Assembly (NCBI GenBank): GCA_027625915.1
Contig: JANTQA010000008.1
Span: 13,641,001-13,705,000 of the forward strand
Direction: 5' to 3'
DNA: 64,000 nt
Origin: Anaeramoeba flamelloides
Lineage: Eukaryota > Metamonada > Anaeramoebidae
Both the position numbers and the translations under genes were made by a program. Under the pieces are notes generated by a model. That model saw only the letters and a list, made by a program, of their open reading frames with translations, made no database searches and was not told where the DNA came from. Positions 12,227 to 23,600 of this stretch are shown here, piece by piece; positions within the stretch are counted from its first letter, which is position 1, and every line of letters starts with the position of its first letter.

Positions 12227-12424
12227 CAGTCAGTTTCACTTTTAAAACACAAACTTGCAACAAAATTTAAGGCACAAAAAAATCTCAAATTAAGGCACAA
12301 AATTTGGATTTTTTTTTTTTTACAAATTATTTTACCAGAATTTCAATTCTGTGCTTTAATTTGAGATTTTTTTTATGCCTAAAATTTTCGTTGAAAGTTT
12401 GTGCCTTAAAAGTGAAACTGACTG
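12227..12424. mobile_element. MITE family B, copy 2 (198 bp, TA target site)
   Basis: Its termini CAGTCAGTTTCACTTTTAA... and ...TTAAAAGTGAAACTGACTG are exact inverted partners, flanked by TA. The internal AAGGCACAAA words and the central TTTTACAAATTATTTTACC match copy 1. It ends 70 bp before the foldback element at 12495. Confidence 0.85.
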
Positions 12425-12494
12425 TAAAAAAAATTTTTTCTAATGAAAAATCTGCCCCTATTTTTGAATGTAAGTTTATATTGAAAAATATTAA

Positions 12495-13362
12495 CCATTG
12501 TGAAAAAAATTTGGGTCATTAAAAAAAATTGGGTCAGTCAAAAATTTGTTTTCGTTTTTTAAATAATAAATTTTAGCAAAATGGTTTTTGATCAAAGTAA
12601 AATTTTATGAACAAATCTTACATTTAATAAAAACCAAAGTCATTATCAATAATAATTTTCAAATGCAAAATTAAATTGTTGCATTTTAACCTTTTAGAAT
12701 TACTGTGGAACTCCAAAAAGAACAAAAATTTATTTTTAATTGCCAACTTTACTAAAAATAAGAGAACTATTTAATAGGAAATATCAAAATCTATTAATTC
12801 AATAAGATATTTATCATTGTTAATGAACGCAAATTTATCACGGTTAATCTTAAATATCGTTTTAAACCAAATTGAATCATAAATTCTTCCAAAAAAAGAT
12901 GTTTTTTCGAAAGAGGTTGTTTTCCACTTATTTTTACAATCAAAACTTCAAAATACCGAAATTTCAAGATTTCAGAAACCATTTAAATTCTAAAAATCCT
13001 CATAGATAAACCTTAATTTAAAACTGTTATTAATTTTTGGTCTTCCCAAACAATAATTAACTTGATCTTGTAATGTTTTCTAATAAAAAAAAATTAACAT
13101 TTTTAGTAAAGTTTACAATTAAAAATAAATTTTTGTATTTTTGGAGTTCCACAGTAATTCTAAAAGGTTAAAATGCAACAATTTAATTTTGCATTTGAAA
13201 ATTATTATTGATAATGACTTTGGTTTTTATTAAATGTAAGATTTGTTCATAAAATTTTACTTTGATCAAAAACCATTTTGCTAAAATTTATTATTTAAAA
13301 AACGAAAACAAATTTTTGACTGACCCAATTTTTTTTAATGACCCAAATTTTTTTCACAATGG
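12495..13362. mobile_element. foldback DNA transposon with 265-bp inverted arms, TAA target duplication
   Basis: Left arm 12495-12759 and right arm 13099-13362 are nearly identical inverted copies. They begin CCATTGTGAAAAAAATTTGG and contain TTGGGTCA twice near the tip. The direct duplication TAA lies at 12492-12494 and 13363-13365. A three-base TWA duplication is typical of PIF/Harbinger elements, so a non-autonomous member of that superfamily is likely, but no transposase is present. The near identity of the arms points to recent insertion. The 340-bp core reads on the minus strand as a coding-like stretch containing GRIYDSIWFKTIFKINRDKF, possibly captured or residual coding sequence. Confidence 0.8.
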
Positions 13363-14310
13363 TAAGTTTATTTGTTTATTTATTTAGAGAAAGGAGTAAT
13401 TAAAGAAAAATTATCAAATAAAAAAAAAAGAGAAGAAGAAAAATAATTAAAATATATATAAAAAATAAAATTATCATTTTCATGACCAAATAGAAACTAT
13501 CCACGTCCTGAGACAGGATGAGTAAAAACCCGATAGAAAAAAAAAATATTAAGTTTACTAATAATAATAAAAAACAACAAAAATGTTTAATTCTCCAAAG
13601 TTCTGTTAAGTACATTAATATTTAGTCCATCATCCTGAATTCTAAACTTGGCATAAAAAACCACATTTGATTTTTCAAAATTCTTTTAAATACTCGAAAA
13701 TCTAATTATAGTTTTCAAAAAAGAAATAAAAACCAACCAATTATATAAATTTTTGACTTATTTCAAAAATTAAAAAAAACCTAACAACAAAAAATGTTTA
13801 ATACTGGAAGGGAAAACTTCAAGTTTGAAGTTTTGAAAGTTCACAAATTAACGTACAAGATATTCATATACACATAATAAAATAAAATAAACATTTTTGC
13901 AATTCATATGATAATAATATCCCAACTTTGAAATAATATGAAGATATCAACCAATTATTTTTGGGTAACTTGTCCATTCGGGGCAAAATAGAATATTTTT
14001 GACAATAGAAATATTTCAAAACAATAAAAATATTCAAGAACTAAAGAATTATATCCTTGATATTATTACCTATACAAAAAGTTTGTTTAATTAGTCACTG
14101 TATTATCGTAAATAAAAATAATGATTATTTATTAGAATTTCTTCAGTAAATTTGAGAAAATAGATAAATAATTGGAAATTAATTTTTCTCTTCAAAATAA
14201 AAACAAAAAAAATCAAAAGTATTTTTCATTTTTATTTCTAAAACTTTTTTTACTGTATTCAAAAATAAATCAAATTAGAAAATATAAAATTCGAAATTTT
14301 TTTTATAAAA

Positions 14311-14346
14311 GACTATATCTATATATATATATATATATATATATAT
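14311..14346. repeat. TA microsatellite
   Basis: This is an uninterrupted run of TA dinucleotides of about 30 bases. It accounts for the YIYIYIYI peptide in the overlapping open frame at 14172-14402, which is not a gene. Confidence 0.9.
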
Positions 14347-14550
14347 GGGTAACAAACACTGTTAAACATGATTTTTATAATGTATCAATCCAAATCTCAT
14401 AAATCAGCAAAATAAAATAAAATAATATAAAATTATAAAAATATGATTATATTTATCGCAAATATAAATTCCGATTTTTATTTTTATTTTTAATATAAAA
14501 ATCAATTATTTTGAAATTTTTTAAGGATTACATATTAATCTTTAAAAAAT

Positions 14551-16173
14551 TTAGAAATGGCTTAAAATTTTTTTAAATTCAATGATTTCCAATCGAAACA
14601 ATTCTTCAAGAAATTCTTTTTGATTGATTGGAATATTTAAAAATGTAATTTTTTCCAAATATAATCTGCGTTTAACATCAATTCGAAATTGCCGAATCAT
14701 TTCGATATCATTTAAATCAATGTTTTTAAACCATGAAATATGATAGCATTTTCTTGCTTGGTTAGGAGCTAATTTAAGTTTTGATGCAATTTTTTCAAGA
14801 TCTTTAATAGATAATTTTCCAAAAATTATTTTTTCATCCTCATCCTTTTCATTTTCATTTTCATTTTCATTTTCATTTTCCATATCCATTTTCATTTCTA
14901 TTTCGATCTCATTTCCATTTCCATTTTCATTTTCAAATTCTAAAGAGTTAACCAAATCCATTTGATTTAAATGATTTCCTTTCTTTATGTGTAATTTCCT
15001 TTTTGTATTCGGTTGTTCAACTTTTGTTAAAAAATATCCTTCTTTCCAACAGATCTCAAGATCAACTTGAGTTCTAATTCTTGAAAAGTCAGGGTTTGAA
15101 ACTTGGGAAGTGGTTTCTAAAACACTATGTGTGTCAAATAAATTTCTATAAATGGATTTTAAAAATTTCACTTGGTTTTCGATTTGTTGGTAATGTGGCA
15201 AGATGAAAAAATTCTGAAATCTAAACCGTTTACCTTTTGGGAATTTAAAAAAGACACTGCCAGTTGCTAACCCAGCAAAAACATAAACAAATTGCTCTCT
15301 ATTTACATTTTTCTTTTCTATTCCCAGCTCCATTTTCATTTCTGATTCTTTTTCTTGTTTATTGATTTCTGATTCTTTTTCTTTTTCTTGCTCTTTTTCT
15401 TTTTTTTCAATCTTTGTCATATTTTTTTGAGAAATTTGGTTTGGGTTTGATATTTGAAGCTTTTCAAATAAAAGATAAGTCTTGAAATTTGGATCGTTAT
15501 TATCGTCTTCTGGTATTAAATTTTTTTTTTGAACGTACCAAAAGAGTAAAAATTGGATTGATTTATAATAATTTTGATAACTCAATTGATCCGCTGAACA
15601 AGCAAAGATTTCAAAAACCGATGTTTTTTCGGTAAATAAAGAGTTGGTTGATCTTTTGTAGATTTTGATCCGTTCTCCTGGTGGAGTAAATTTGCCGCAT
15701 AATTCTTGAGTGATTTTTTTTGAAAATTTTTTTTGATCGTTAATTAAATTTAAAGGTAAGCAATTTTTCGAGTTTAAAAATTCAATCACCTCATTTCTGT
15801 TTTGGGTTGACTTGAAATTGGAATTCAATTTCTGTTTGGTGCCTAGGCTATTCTGTTGTTGAAGAGGAAATTTCATTTTGTTTATATTGTTATATTTGTC
15901 ATTCATTGCTTGTTGAATTTTCAAAAAGCCATATCGACAAGACGGTGTTAAATGAAGATGAAATTTTAAACACACCAACAGTTTCCACAAATCTCCTGAT
16001 TTTCCAAAAATATTATCTCGTAAAGTAGGAAGAAATTGATCCCATTTCATAAGATCTTTGTGTAAACAAAATTGAAACGCTTGTGAAGTGTCCACTCTTG
16101 TACGTTTTTTAAAAATTCCTGTATTGATGTTTTTTTCAACCAACAAGCTCTTTTTTTTATTTGATCGGCTCAT
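14551..16173 (-). CDS. HAT1: HAT1-family histone acetyltransferase homologue with degenerate active site
   Basis: This is an intronless frame of 540 residues (human HAT1 419). The fold can be followed along its length. Residues 30-90 match the HAT1 N-terminal lobe (FGKSGDLWKLLVCLKFHLHL). Residues 158-240 match the stretch before the GNAT core (FTPPGERIKIY, YYKSIQFLLFWYV, KTYLLFEK). Residues 293-375 match the GNAT core (FVYVFAGLATGSVFF, FFILPHYQQ). Residues 455-505 match the C-terminal helical part (QARKCYHI, FRIDVKRRL). In HAT1 the acetyl-CoA loop reads FQGQGHGAQLL. Here residues 328-338 read YQQIENQVKFL, so the glycines are gone. The catalytic Glu of the VLDITAEDP strand aligns with Gln 357. 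Two charged low-complexity inserts lie at about 255-282 and 412-447. The family acetylates new histone H4. I infer that this copy may be catalytically impaired. Confidence 0.8.
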   Translation of the reverse strand: MSRSNKKKSLLVEKNINTGIFKKRTRVDTSQAFQFCLHKDLMKWDQFLPTLRDNIFGKSGDLWKLLVCLKFHLHLTPSCRYGFLKIQQAMNDKYNNINKMKFPLQQQNSLGTKQKLNSNFKSTQNRNEVIEFLNSKNCLPLNLINDQKKFSKKITQELCGKFTPPGERIKIYKRSTNSLFTEKTSVFEIFACSADQLSYQNYYKSIQFLLFWYVQKKNLIPEDDNNDPNFKTYLLFEKLQISNPNQISQKNMTKIEKKEKEQEKEKESEINKQEKESEMKMELGIEKKNVNREQFVYVFAGLATGSVFFKFPKGKRFRFQNFFILPHYQQIENQVKFLKSIYRNLFDTHSVLETTSQVSNPDFSRIRTQVDLEICWKEGYFLTKVEQPNTKRKLHIKKGNHLNQMDLVNSLEFENENGNGNEIEIEMKMDMENENENENENEKDEDEKIIFGKLSIKDLEKIASKLKLAPNQARKCYHISWFKNIDLNDIEMIRQFRIDVKRRLYLEKITFLNIPINQKEFLEELFRLEIIEFKKILSHF

Positions 16174-17269
16174 TTACTTTATTTCTCTTTTCCTATTTTT
16201 GCTTTTTTGAACTAGGAATTGAAAAAATGGTCAAGTGATAAAAATAAAAAAATGAATTGATTTGAACTATTTACAAAGTGAAAGGGTTTGTAATTAGAAA
16301 ATTTGTTTTTATTTTTGGGAAGTTCAATCGTCTTGTTTAAAATTTTAAGCAAAGTTCTAATTCATTGTACATCATGATTTTTACAAAATATTTGTTTGAT
16401 TGAATAAAAATGTTGTTAACTTTTTTGGAACAAAATTTTCAGGAGGTTATTTTGGCCGATTCCTAAATATTCTAAAATTTTTGAAGAATTCTAAAAATAT
16501 AATTATTTGCTTTCGATATATATTTGTTTTAAATATAATAAGAATTTTATAATGAGTATTTCTATGTTGCCTTAACTTTTAAAATGCAATCTGTGGCATT
16601 TTTGGAATATCATTTATATTCAAACTTATTCTTGATCATCTGACATCAAAGATATGAATGGGTTGAAAACAAAAAATACAATATAAAAAATTGAAAATTT
16701 TTATATAGTTAAAATTAAGTTAATATTTTATTTAATAGTTTCTTTTATGATTTTCTATAATAATGTGAAAAAAAACAAATTATTTAATATTATATATAAC
16801 CTTAATTATTGTTACAAAATTTCAATAATCAAAATTATTTAACTTTTTGATGTGTATTAACAATTACTTATATTTTTTTAATTTAATATTTAATAAAGTG
16901 TTATTTTTAATATTGTAATTTACTTTTTAATGAATTCACCTTATTTTGATTTTTAAAAAGATATTTTGATATTTTTTTAAAATCTTTTTTTTTTCTGAAA
17001 TATAGTTTTTTTTTAGATTAATTTGTTTTGATTTTTGATGGTTTATATTCTATTACATTTAAAAGATAAAATAATTATAAAGGTTAATTTGAATTTATTC
17101 TCCTTAGTTTCTTTTAAATATGAGTTGAAGTTTATGCTAATTTTTTTACAATTTTGATTTTAAAATCATTTTTAGGTATTCTTTGAAAAATTGAATTCTT
17201 TGGTACTTACTTAGTTTGATAAAAATATTTCTAAAAAGAAGTATGAAACAGTACTTGATAAAACACTTT

Positions 17270-17720
17270 TTCTTGAAAATAAATAAATAAATAAATAGAA
17301 ATGGTACAAAAAATACAAAGTTATTATTGATTTATTCTTATTTATATTAAAAAGATAAAGAATAAAACATCATCAATATATTTTGCATCATTTTTTTTTT
17401 GTTATTGTTGAGCTCTTCGTGTTTATTTGGAAATGTGATCTTTCTTATATGGTATTCTAGTAAATATTTTGAAAAAAATAGATACGATCATTTTTCTAAT
17501 ATTTTATTGATTATTCTAAGATTAATTTCCAAAATACTTAATAAAATTTTGCTCGATTTAAGAAAACAATTAAATAAAACCAAAAATTTCAATAAAAAAA
17601 ATTTTGAAAAAATAGACAATTTAACCTTTCAACTATGGTTTATATTTATTCTTTTCACTGGCAAAGTAATAAACATTGTTTTGTTCCCAAAGTTGCAAAT
17701 CTTGTACAACTTTTTAAAAT
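17270..17720 (+). repeat. dispersed repeat E, copy 2
   Basis: It aligns with 540-990 and 34080-34440. The clearest shared text is TTTATTTGGAAATGTGATCT with 34200-34225 and AATAAAACCAAAAATTTCAAT with the AATAAAACCAAAAATTTAAT at 835-855. Confidence 0.5.
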
Positions 17721-17901
17721 ATTTTTAAACATGATGTTTTCTTAATTTAAATTTTACAAAACTGGGAAAATAGAATAACTTCCTTCACGTTTAAAGGTTT
17801 AACTTTTTTAATTTCATATTTTATATCCAGGTCAGAGAAGTTGTGTACAAAAATGACACATAAAGACACTGTTTTGAAAGGATTTTTTATTTTATTTTTT
17901 T

Positions 17902-18156
17902 TTATTTTAGGGAAGAATTACTCTTTTGAATGATCAAATAGTTGGAAAATTTTTCCTTATTTTTTAGATCAAAGTGAAACTTATGCAATTCTATTAAATT
18001 AAATTGATTTATACCAAAGAGGTACACGATTGGTTGGTGAGGGGTAGATGTGAGTGAGTGATTTAAAAAGTTTTTTTTTTTCAGTAATTGGAGAGTATTA
18101 AAATTCCTAAATCTCCAAGTAAATGATTGACTGATAATTTTAAGGGGTGTAGACAA
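17902..18156 (-). other. weak open frame, 84 codons, unassigned
   Basis: The minus-strand frame contains TPHQPIVYLFGINQFNLIEL and FHFDLKNKEKFSNYL. Its composition is more protein-like than the surrounding spacer, but no family is recognised, there is no clear splice support, and it begins at a non-AUG-supported point. It could be an exon remnant. Confidence 0.2.
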
Positions 18157-18224
18157 TTGTCAAGTTGTTTTTAAGGGTTATTCTAAAGGTAAAATTATTT
18201 TTTTTAAATCTTTCACCCGGTGTG

Positions 18225-18240
18225 ACTAGACAAGTCTAGT
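18225..18240. other. short perfect hairpin ACTAGAC-AA-GTCTAGT
   Basis: Two 7-base arms are separated by AA in a slightly GC-richer patch (18215-18330), about 860 bp downstream of the TPR gene. There is no tRNA-like cloverleaf. Its role is unknown. Confidence 0.4.
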
Positions 18241-19101
18241 ATAAGGAACACATTATCGCAGCCCAATAAATCTATTACAATTGTTTAACAAGAAAAATCT
18301 GCTCTGGATAGGACACAGACAAACATATGGTTTACAAGCCAAGTCGAAATAATTTTAATTTAGACTAAAATCAGATTAACCTAATGCAAATTTTATCTTA
18401 AAATTCAGTTAGAAAGTTTGACAAAATCATCCAAAAGTCCAATTACTTTTTATTTTGTAAATATCTTTGTGTTTTTCTAAAAATTATTTGTATAACTTTT
18501 TTTTAACTTGAAATAAAATTATTTCTTTCTTAATCAACCAAAACATGCCTTTATTGTATTTTTTTGAATAAAATAAACTTTTTCAGAATTTTTCAATAAA
18601 AATGCTTATTACACATCTAAAATTTTTTTAGTGTTTTTGAAAACTTTCTATAGATATATTTTTGGGATCTTAGACTTTTTTAGTATCTCTCTGTTATCAT
18701 TTCTAAAAAATTTTTTGGATTTTTTTTTATAAGACATTATTATCGTCCATAAATCTTTAAATTTTGGTTTAAAATACTTTGTTCTTATTAGAAAGTGTAG
18801 ATTGTAATAAAATTAAATATCCAGAATAAAATGGTTGTTTCAAATTAAAAAAAAAAAAAAATTTAAATATTATTGTTGTGGGAAAAAAAAATAGGTAAAT
18901 ATTAAAAAAGTGGGAAATGTTTTTTTTTCACAACAGTTATTGGAAATTGTTGAATGAAAAGAAAATTAAAGAAAAGAAAAATAAAGATAAATAAAAAATA
19001 AAAAAAGGAGTGAAATCAGTTATGGTTTATTTAAAAGGATATTTTCTTCAATTTATTTTTAAAAAAGGATTTTGTATATGTTTCTTTGATTTCTTTTTCT
19101 T

Positions 19102-20652
19102 TTAATTTTTATTAAGTTTAAATTCATTCCAAGGCAAAAGAGGGTTCAGTTCTTTGGATTGTTCCCAACATTTTTTGGCAGATTCTATTTCACCTTTTTG
19201 CTCTAAAGCCCAACCTTTCCAGAAAAGCGCCTTGGACTGGCTTACGAAATTGAATTTCATTTTCATACAGTGTTCGAAATGCTCAATTTCAAAGAGAGCC
19301 TTGGGATAGAGTTTTTTACTGATGGATTCTAAGGTGTTTACTAAGAAATAATAAATGCTTTGGTATTGGCATTCAAAATTCATGGTCTCAGAAGATCTGA
19401 TGCTCGATTTAGCGGCTTCCTCGTTGTTTCCGAGCCATAGGTAGGCAACAGTTGCGCCGTAGTGTGCCCACGAATTTTGGGGCATGGCTTCCGTGGCCTT
19501 GTTGAACCATTCTAGGGCCTTGTCCCATTGCATCATGAGGGAATACATTTCTCCTCTCCAGGCAAGGTTGTAGGAATCATTTGCCTTCAGTTCGTCTGCC
19601 TTTTCCCAATCTTCTTTGGCCTCTTCTAATTTGCCTGCTCGTAGTTTTGCACAGCCACGCATGTTCCAATATTTTGATTCTTCTTCCTTGCATTCTATTG
19701 CCTCAGACAATTGTTCGATTGCTTCGAAATTTTTGCCTTCGTTGATTAAACAGTATCCCCAGTTATAAAACCACTCAGAGTCTTCGTTTTCTTCGTCGGC
19801 CTTTAGTGCCCTTTCAAAGCACAAGGAGGCCTTGCTATACCAAGAACGGTTCATATAGCTTGTGCCAAACCAAGCCCAGAGTTTCCCATTTCTGGAAGGC
19901 TTCAGAATGTTGACAAAATTGTCAATCGCGTGGTTAATGTTGTCTTCGTTTGGGGTTGTAGGATCAATGTATTGGGAGATCTTTTCTGGTAAATTCTCTT
20001 CTTCAACAAATTGCATGATCCTTCCAAAGTTTTCCTTGACCTTGTCAACGATCGACTTTTCAATCCCCAAGAGACTAACAACTGCGGGTAAAGTGGATGA
20101 GTTTGGTCCCCTCCTGATGAAGTCTTGTAAGGTTTTCAAGTGCTCCATTTTTTCCATGTCTTCTTCCTTGACACCAAACAGTTGGATCAGCTGCTCTGGT
20201 AGCCCCGATTTGTTGCCTTGCTCAAGTTGCAAGCAAATGTCCCACAGTTTTTCAAAGTCAACCTTGAAGGAACCTAAAATTTGTTCAAAGGCCTGGATAA
20301 ATTCTCCGCAATTGAGCAAACGTAGAACTTTGGAGGCAATTAAAATAACGTACTTGATTTCAAAAATGCCTTTCGAAATGTTCTTTGTCGCAATATCATC
20401 AACAATCTCAACAATTTCCTTTAATAAGTCAAGTGCTTCATCAACTTTGGTAGAATCGATCCCACACCCTACAATTAACTCTCTTGCTGCACCAAAGATG
20501 TCTAATTTGCCCAAGAGCTCAAAGCCTTTTTTAAACTGATCTGGGTTTTGTTTAACCAAGCCAATGTCTAAATTAAGACCGGTGAAAAATTCCGTAAGTG
20601 AAAGCACAAGTGGCTTGTTTTGTTGAAACCATGTCCCAATGTTGGAAAGCAT
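19102..20652 (-). CDS. TPR-repeat protein of unknown function
   Basis: This is an intronless frame of 516 residues with noticeably higher GC at third positions than the surroundings, suggesting good expression. Residues 1-250 are largely helical and match nothing I recognise (start MLSNIGTWFQQNKP; acidic/hydrophobic helices such as EALDLLKEIVEIVDDI). From about 258 to 505, tetratricopeptide units follow: WAWFGTSYMNRSWYSKASLCF, WFYNWGYCLINEGKNFEAIE, YWNMRGCAKLRAGKLEEA, LAWRGEMYSLMMQWDKALEW, AHYGATVAYLWLGNNEEAA and ALFWKGWALEQKGEIESAK. The typical W-x2-LG-x2-Y / A-x3-F / P spacing is visible. No signal peptide or membrane helix is seen, so it is probably a cytosolic scaffold. The opposite-strand 225-codon frame at 19862-20539 is its shadow. 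Confidence 0.88.
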   Translation of the reverse strand: MLSNIGTWFQQNKPLVLSLTEFFTGLNLDIGLVKQNPDQFKKGFELLGKLDIFGAARELIVGCGIDSTKVDEALDLLKEIVEIVDDIATKNISKGIFEIKYVILIASKVLRLLNCGEFIQAFEQILGSFKVDFEKLWDICLQLEQGNKSGLPEQLIQLFGVKEEDMEKMEHLKTLQDFIRRGPNSSTLPAVVSLLGIEKSIVDKVKENFGRIMQFVEEENLPEKISQYIDPTTPNEDNINHAIDNFVNILKPSRNGKLWAWFGTSYMNRSWYSKASLCFERALKADEENEDSEWFYNWGYCLINEGKNFEAIEQLSEAIECKEEESKYWNMRGCAKLRAGKLEEAKEDWEKADELKANDSYNLAWRGEMYSLMMQWDKALEWFNKATEAMPQNSWAHYGATVAYLWLGNNEEAAKSSIRSSETMNFECQYQSIYYFLVNTLESISKKLYPKALFEIEHFEHCMKMKFNFVSQSKALFWKGWALEQKGEIESAKKCWEQSKELNPLLPWNEFKLNKN

Positions 20653-23600
20653 TTTTGTTGTTTGTTTATTTGTAAAAAAAGAAAAGATTCAGTAAAAAGG
20701 AGAAAAAAAATGAAAATACATTCAGAAAGTTTTTATTTAATAATTTTGAGTGTGATCTTGAAAGAGATGTTTTGTCTCGATAAAAGAAAACCAATTGTTT
20801 CAAAAAAAACATTTGTGATTCAAAACAAACAAATTATCAATTTATTTTTTAAGGTTGAGTGTAAAGGTTTGTGAATACTGTTGTTGAGAGTCTTATTCTT
20901 TTTGAATGTGAAGTAGCCACAAACCTATGAAATTTTTATGTTTTTAGTTCAAGTGATTTGTTTTACTTTGAGATTTGAATGAAAATAAGAAGTTTATGTT
21001 TTTTTTTTTTGTCATAAGGAACATGGCTATGGTTTTTGAATACCATTAATTTGAATTTAAAATATTTACATGAAAAGAAAAATAAGTAAAAACTAAAAGA
21101 AAGAAACATGTTTATTTTCTGTTTTTTTTTCTACCACTTTTATTTTCTCAAGACTAGTATTAGAGAAAACAATTGTTGAGTGATTGAAACTTTGAAAAAT
21201 ATTGTTATTATTTGTAATTTAAGGGATTTATTTCTATCAAGGAGAAACCTAGTTTCAAAGTATTATGTTCATGGTGTGTAAATCACATAAGTGATACATG
21301 ACTGAAAAGTCTCTCAAAAAAATGGATTTGCAAAGTAGTAATATTTGTTGATCTCATCAATTAAAAATGATCCTTAATATTATTAAAAAAAACTAGAATT
21401 TCAGATGGAAATATACACTTTGCTACAAAGTTATGGGTTAAATTATCAATTTTCAGATTACAAAGTCATAAAATATCTTTCTTTAATTTGTGTGTGAAAT
21501 GTTGATTAGTTGTATAAAAATTCAATTTTTTTAAAATAATTAAATAAATTAACTTTACTATTCTTTTGGACAAATTATTTTGTACTTATTATCATTATAC
21601 TGATTCTACAATTGACTTTATAAGAAAGGAAACAAAATGAATGTTTCTTTGTATTTTTATGTTGATGATTATTGGTTAATTTTGGAAATACAAAATTAAA
21701 AAAATAAGTACTTTTACAAATACTAAATATGAATTATGAAATACCAGGAATATTATTATTTTGGGTTTCTATTTTAGATTTGGAAAAGGGATTAAAAATA
21801 AAATTCCCAAAATGAAAATTTTTTATATTGGTCATGAGTAAAAAATATAGGAATTTATTATACAATTAGATTTATAATTATTATTTAAGAGTCATGTGAA
21901 CCACCGAGTATTAATACCATTTACACCCAATTACAACATAATACAATTATATTCAAATCTAAGGAGCTGCTAATCCCTGAAATCTGAGAAAATTTTAGTC
22001 CATTTTTCTCTTTTTTTCAATTCAAAATATCTTTTGATTTAAGGTTATTTCTATTAAGTTACTAATAAAGGTCTTCGTATTTTTAAAGTAAGTGACATTC
22101 ACAATTTTCATAAATATTACTATGTTAAAATACAAATATACCAAAAAGTAAAAAAATTGATTTGTTGATAGATTTTTTAAAAAAGATCATTTACAAAAGA
22201 AAAAACATAAATTGAAATTTATAATTGTTATTGAATATTTATAATGTGTGTGAACAACACCCAAAATCTTAAAAAAAATAATAAATAGATGACAAGGAAA
22301 TTTATCAAAATCACAAATTACTCCTTATTTTTTTTTTGAAAAATCACCTTTAAGCGAATAATCATTACGGTGATAAATAATTTTCGAAATGGAAAAAAAA
22401 AAAATCAAATTTTTCTGAGGGGTTAAATCAAAAACTTACCAAATTGTGAAGTGGGATCGATCTCCAAAAATCAACAATCAAAAAAAAAAGATATTTTTAA
22501 ACAAAAGTGCCGATTGGCAACACTCAATTTTCAATTTGAATTTTCGTAAATTATAATTTTGAAAACAAGTGTGTTGATTGTGTAGGGTCACTCTTTGACA
22601 CTTTTTGAGATCTCAAAGATTTTTTTTTTTTTCATTTTTTTGATTTCTCAAACGAGATATTCTCATCATAAGAATATAACATAATCTTTACTTGATCCAA
22701 TTTAGAGCGTTCCAAAATAACATCAAATTAGATTAAATAGGATTAAATTTATTGAGTACATGAAGAAAATAATTCGTTTTCAATCTAAGAAAAATAACCA
22801 TTTGTAAAAATTAAAATAAAGAAACAAGCAATTTTTTTTTTAAAATTAGATTTTTTGAAATTGAGAATTCTTTTTTATTTTTTTTTTTTAATTGCATTGT
22901 TTATCAAAGAGGATTTCTTTCATATTTTTTTTTGTTACTTGCATTTAACTTATCAAAAGAAGAGTAATTTTACAAAATTCCCTTTTTGACCAAGTCACTC
23001 CTTGGGTATCGGGCAAAAATACGGCAAATGATTAGTACACCATCAAGAATTAAGTCATATCAAATGAAAATGTTTTGGTATTTTATTTATTAAATATCCT
23101 TATTTCATTCGAAGAATTACATAACTCTTTCAACGATAGTAAAATTTAAGTCTGGTCGATATTTGGGATATATTTATTGTATATTTGAATATCGATAATA
23201 ACGTGTTTCTAATATCAAAAGATTAATTTTACATTTTATCTCTATATTCTGCAAAAAATATAAAATTAATTTAGCAAGTAGTTTTTCTAATTTTTTCATG
23301 ATAGAGCCAATATCTGAGAATTGAAAAAAATTCATTTGAAATTTTTACAAATATTTTATAAAAGAATTACAAATCAAGGAAGTTCGAATTATCATTTTAG
23401 TTCCACTTTTGAAATAAGAAACAGAGTATTTAACTTGGTAGCTTTTACCTTGTTATAATATTTTATTTTAAAAACAATCAAATGAATTATTTAAAAAGTT
23501 ATAACTTTAAAGTTGTATAAAGTGAAAAACGTTAAAAACTTTAATTACTCAAAAATTTAATTGAAATGGTTTTTTTTTCTACTTTTAAAGTACTTTTCTT

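Larger units (their letters stand above)
9111..14550. other. repeat-rich intergenic region between RAE1 and HAT1
   Basis: The 5' end of RAE1 is on the left and the 3' end of the HAT1-like gene on the right. The interval carries repeat F with a coding-like stretch, two copies of a 195-bp MITE, a repeat D copy, a foldback transposon, and a TA microsatellite at 14311-14346. From 13370 to 14310 I see nothing beyond AT-rich DNA. No promoter motif could be defined. Confidence 0.7.
16174..19101. other. AT-rich intergenic region between HAT1 and the TPR gene
   Basis: It contains repeat E copy 2 (17270-17720), a weak minus-strand open frame (17902-18156) and a short perfect hairpin (18225-18240). The 109-codon frame at 17399-17728 lies in the repeat and is Ile/Lys/Leu-rich, so it is not called. 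Elsewhere I see nothing. Confidence 0.65.

Noticed and set aside
17399-17728. 109-codon plus-strand frame with hydrophobic segments
   Set aside because: It lies in dispersed repeat E and a diverged copy of the same reading occurs at 751-966. The composition is that of translated AT-rich DNA.
18200-18330. tRNA or snRNA gene suspected from a GC-richer patch with a hairpin
   Set aside because: There is no cloverleaf, no T-loop GTTCRAN text and no snRNA motif; only a 7-bp hairpin.
19862-20539. Plus-strand frame of 225 codons
   Set aside because: It is antisense to the TPR gene. It has Ser/Leu/Pro-rich shadow composition and no homology.
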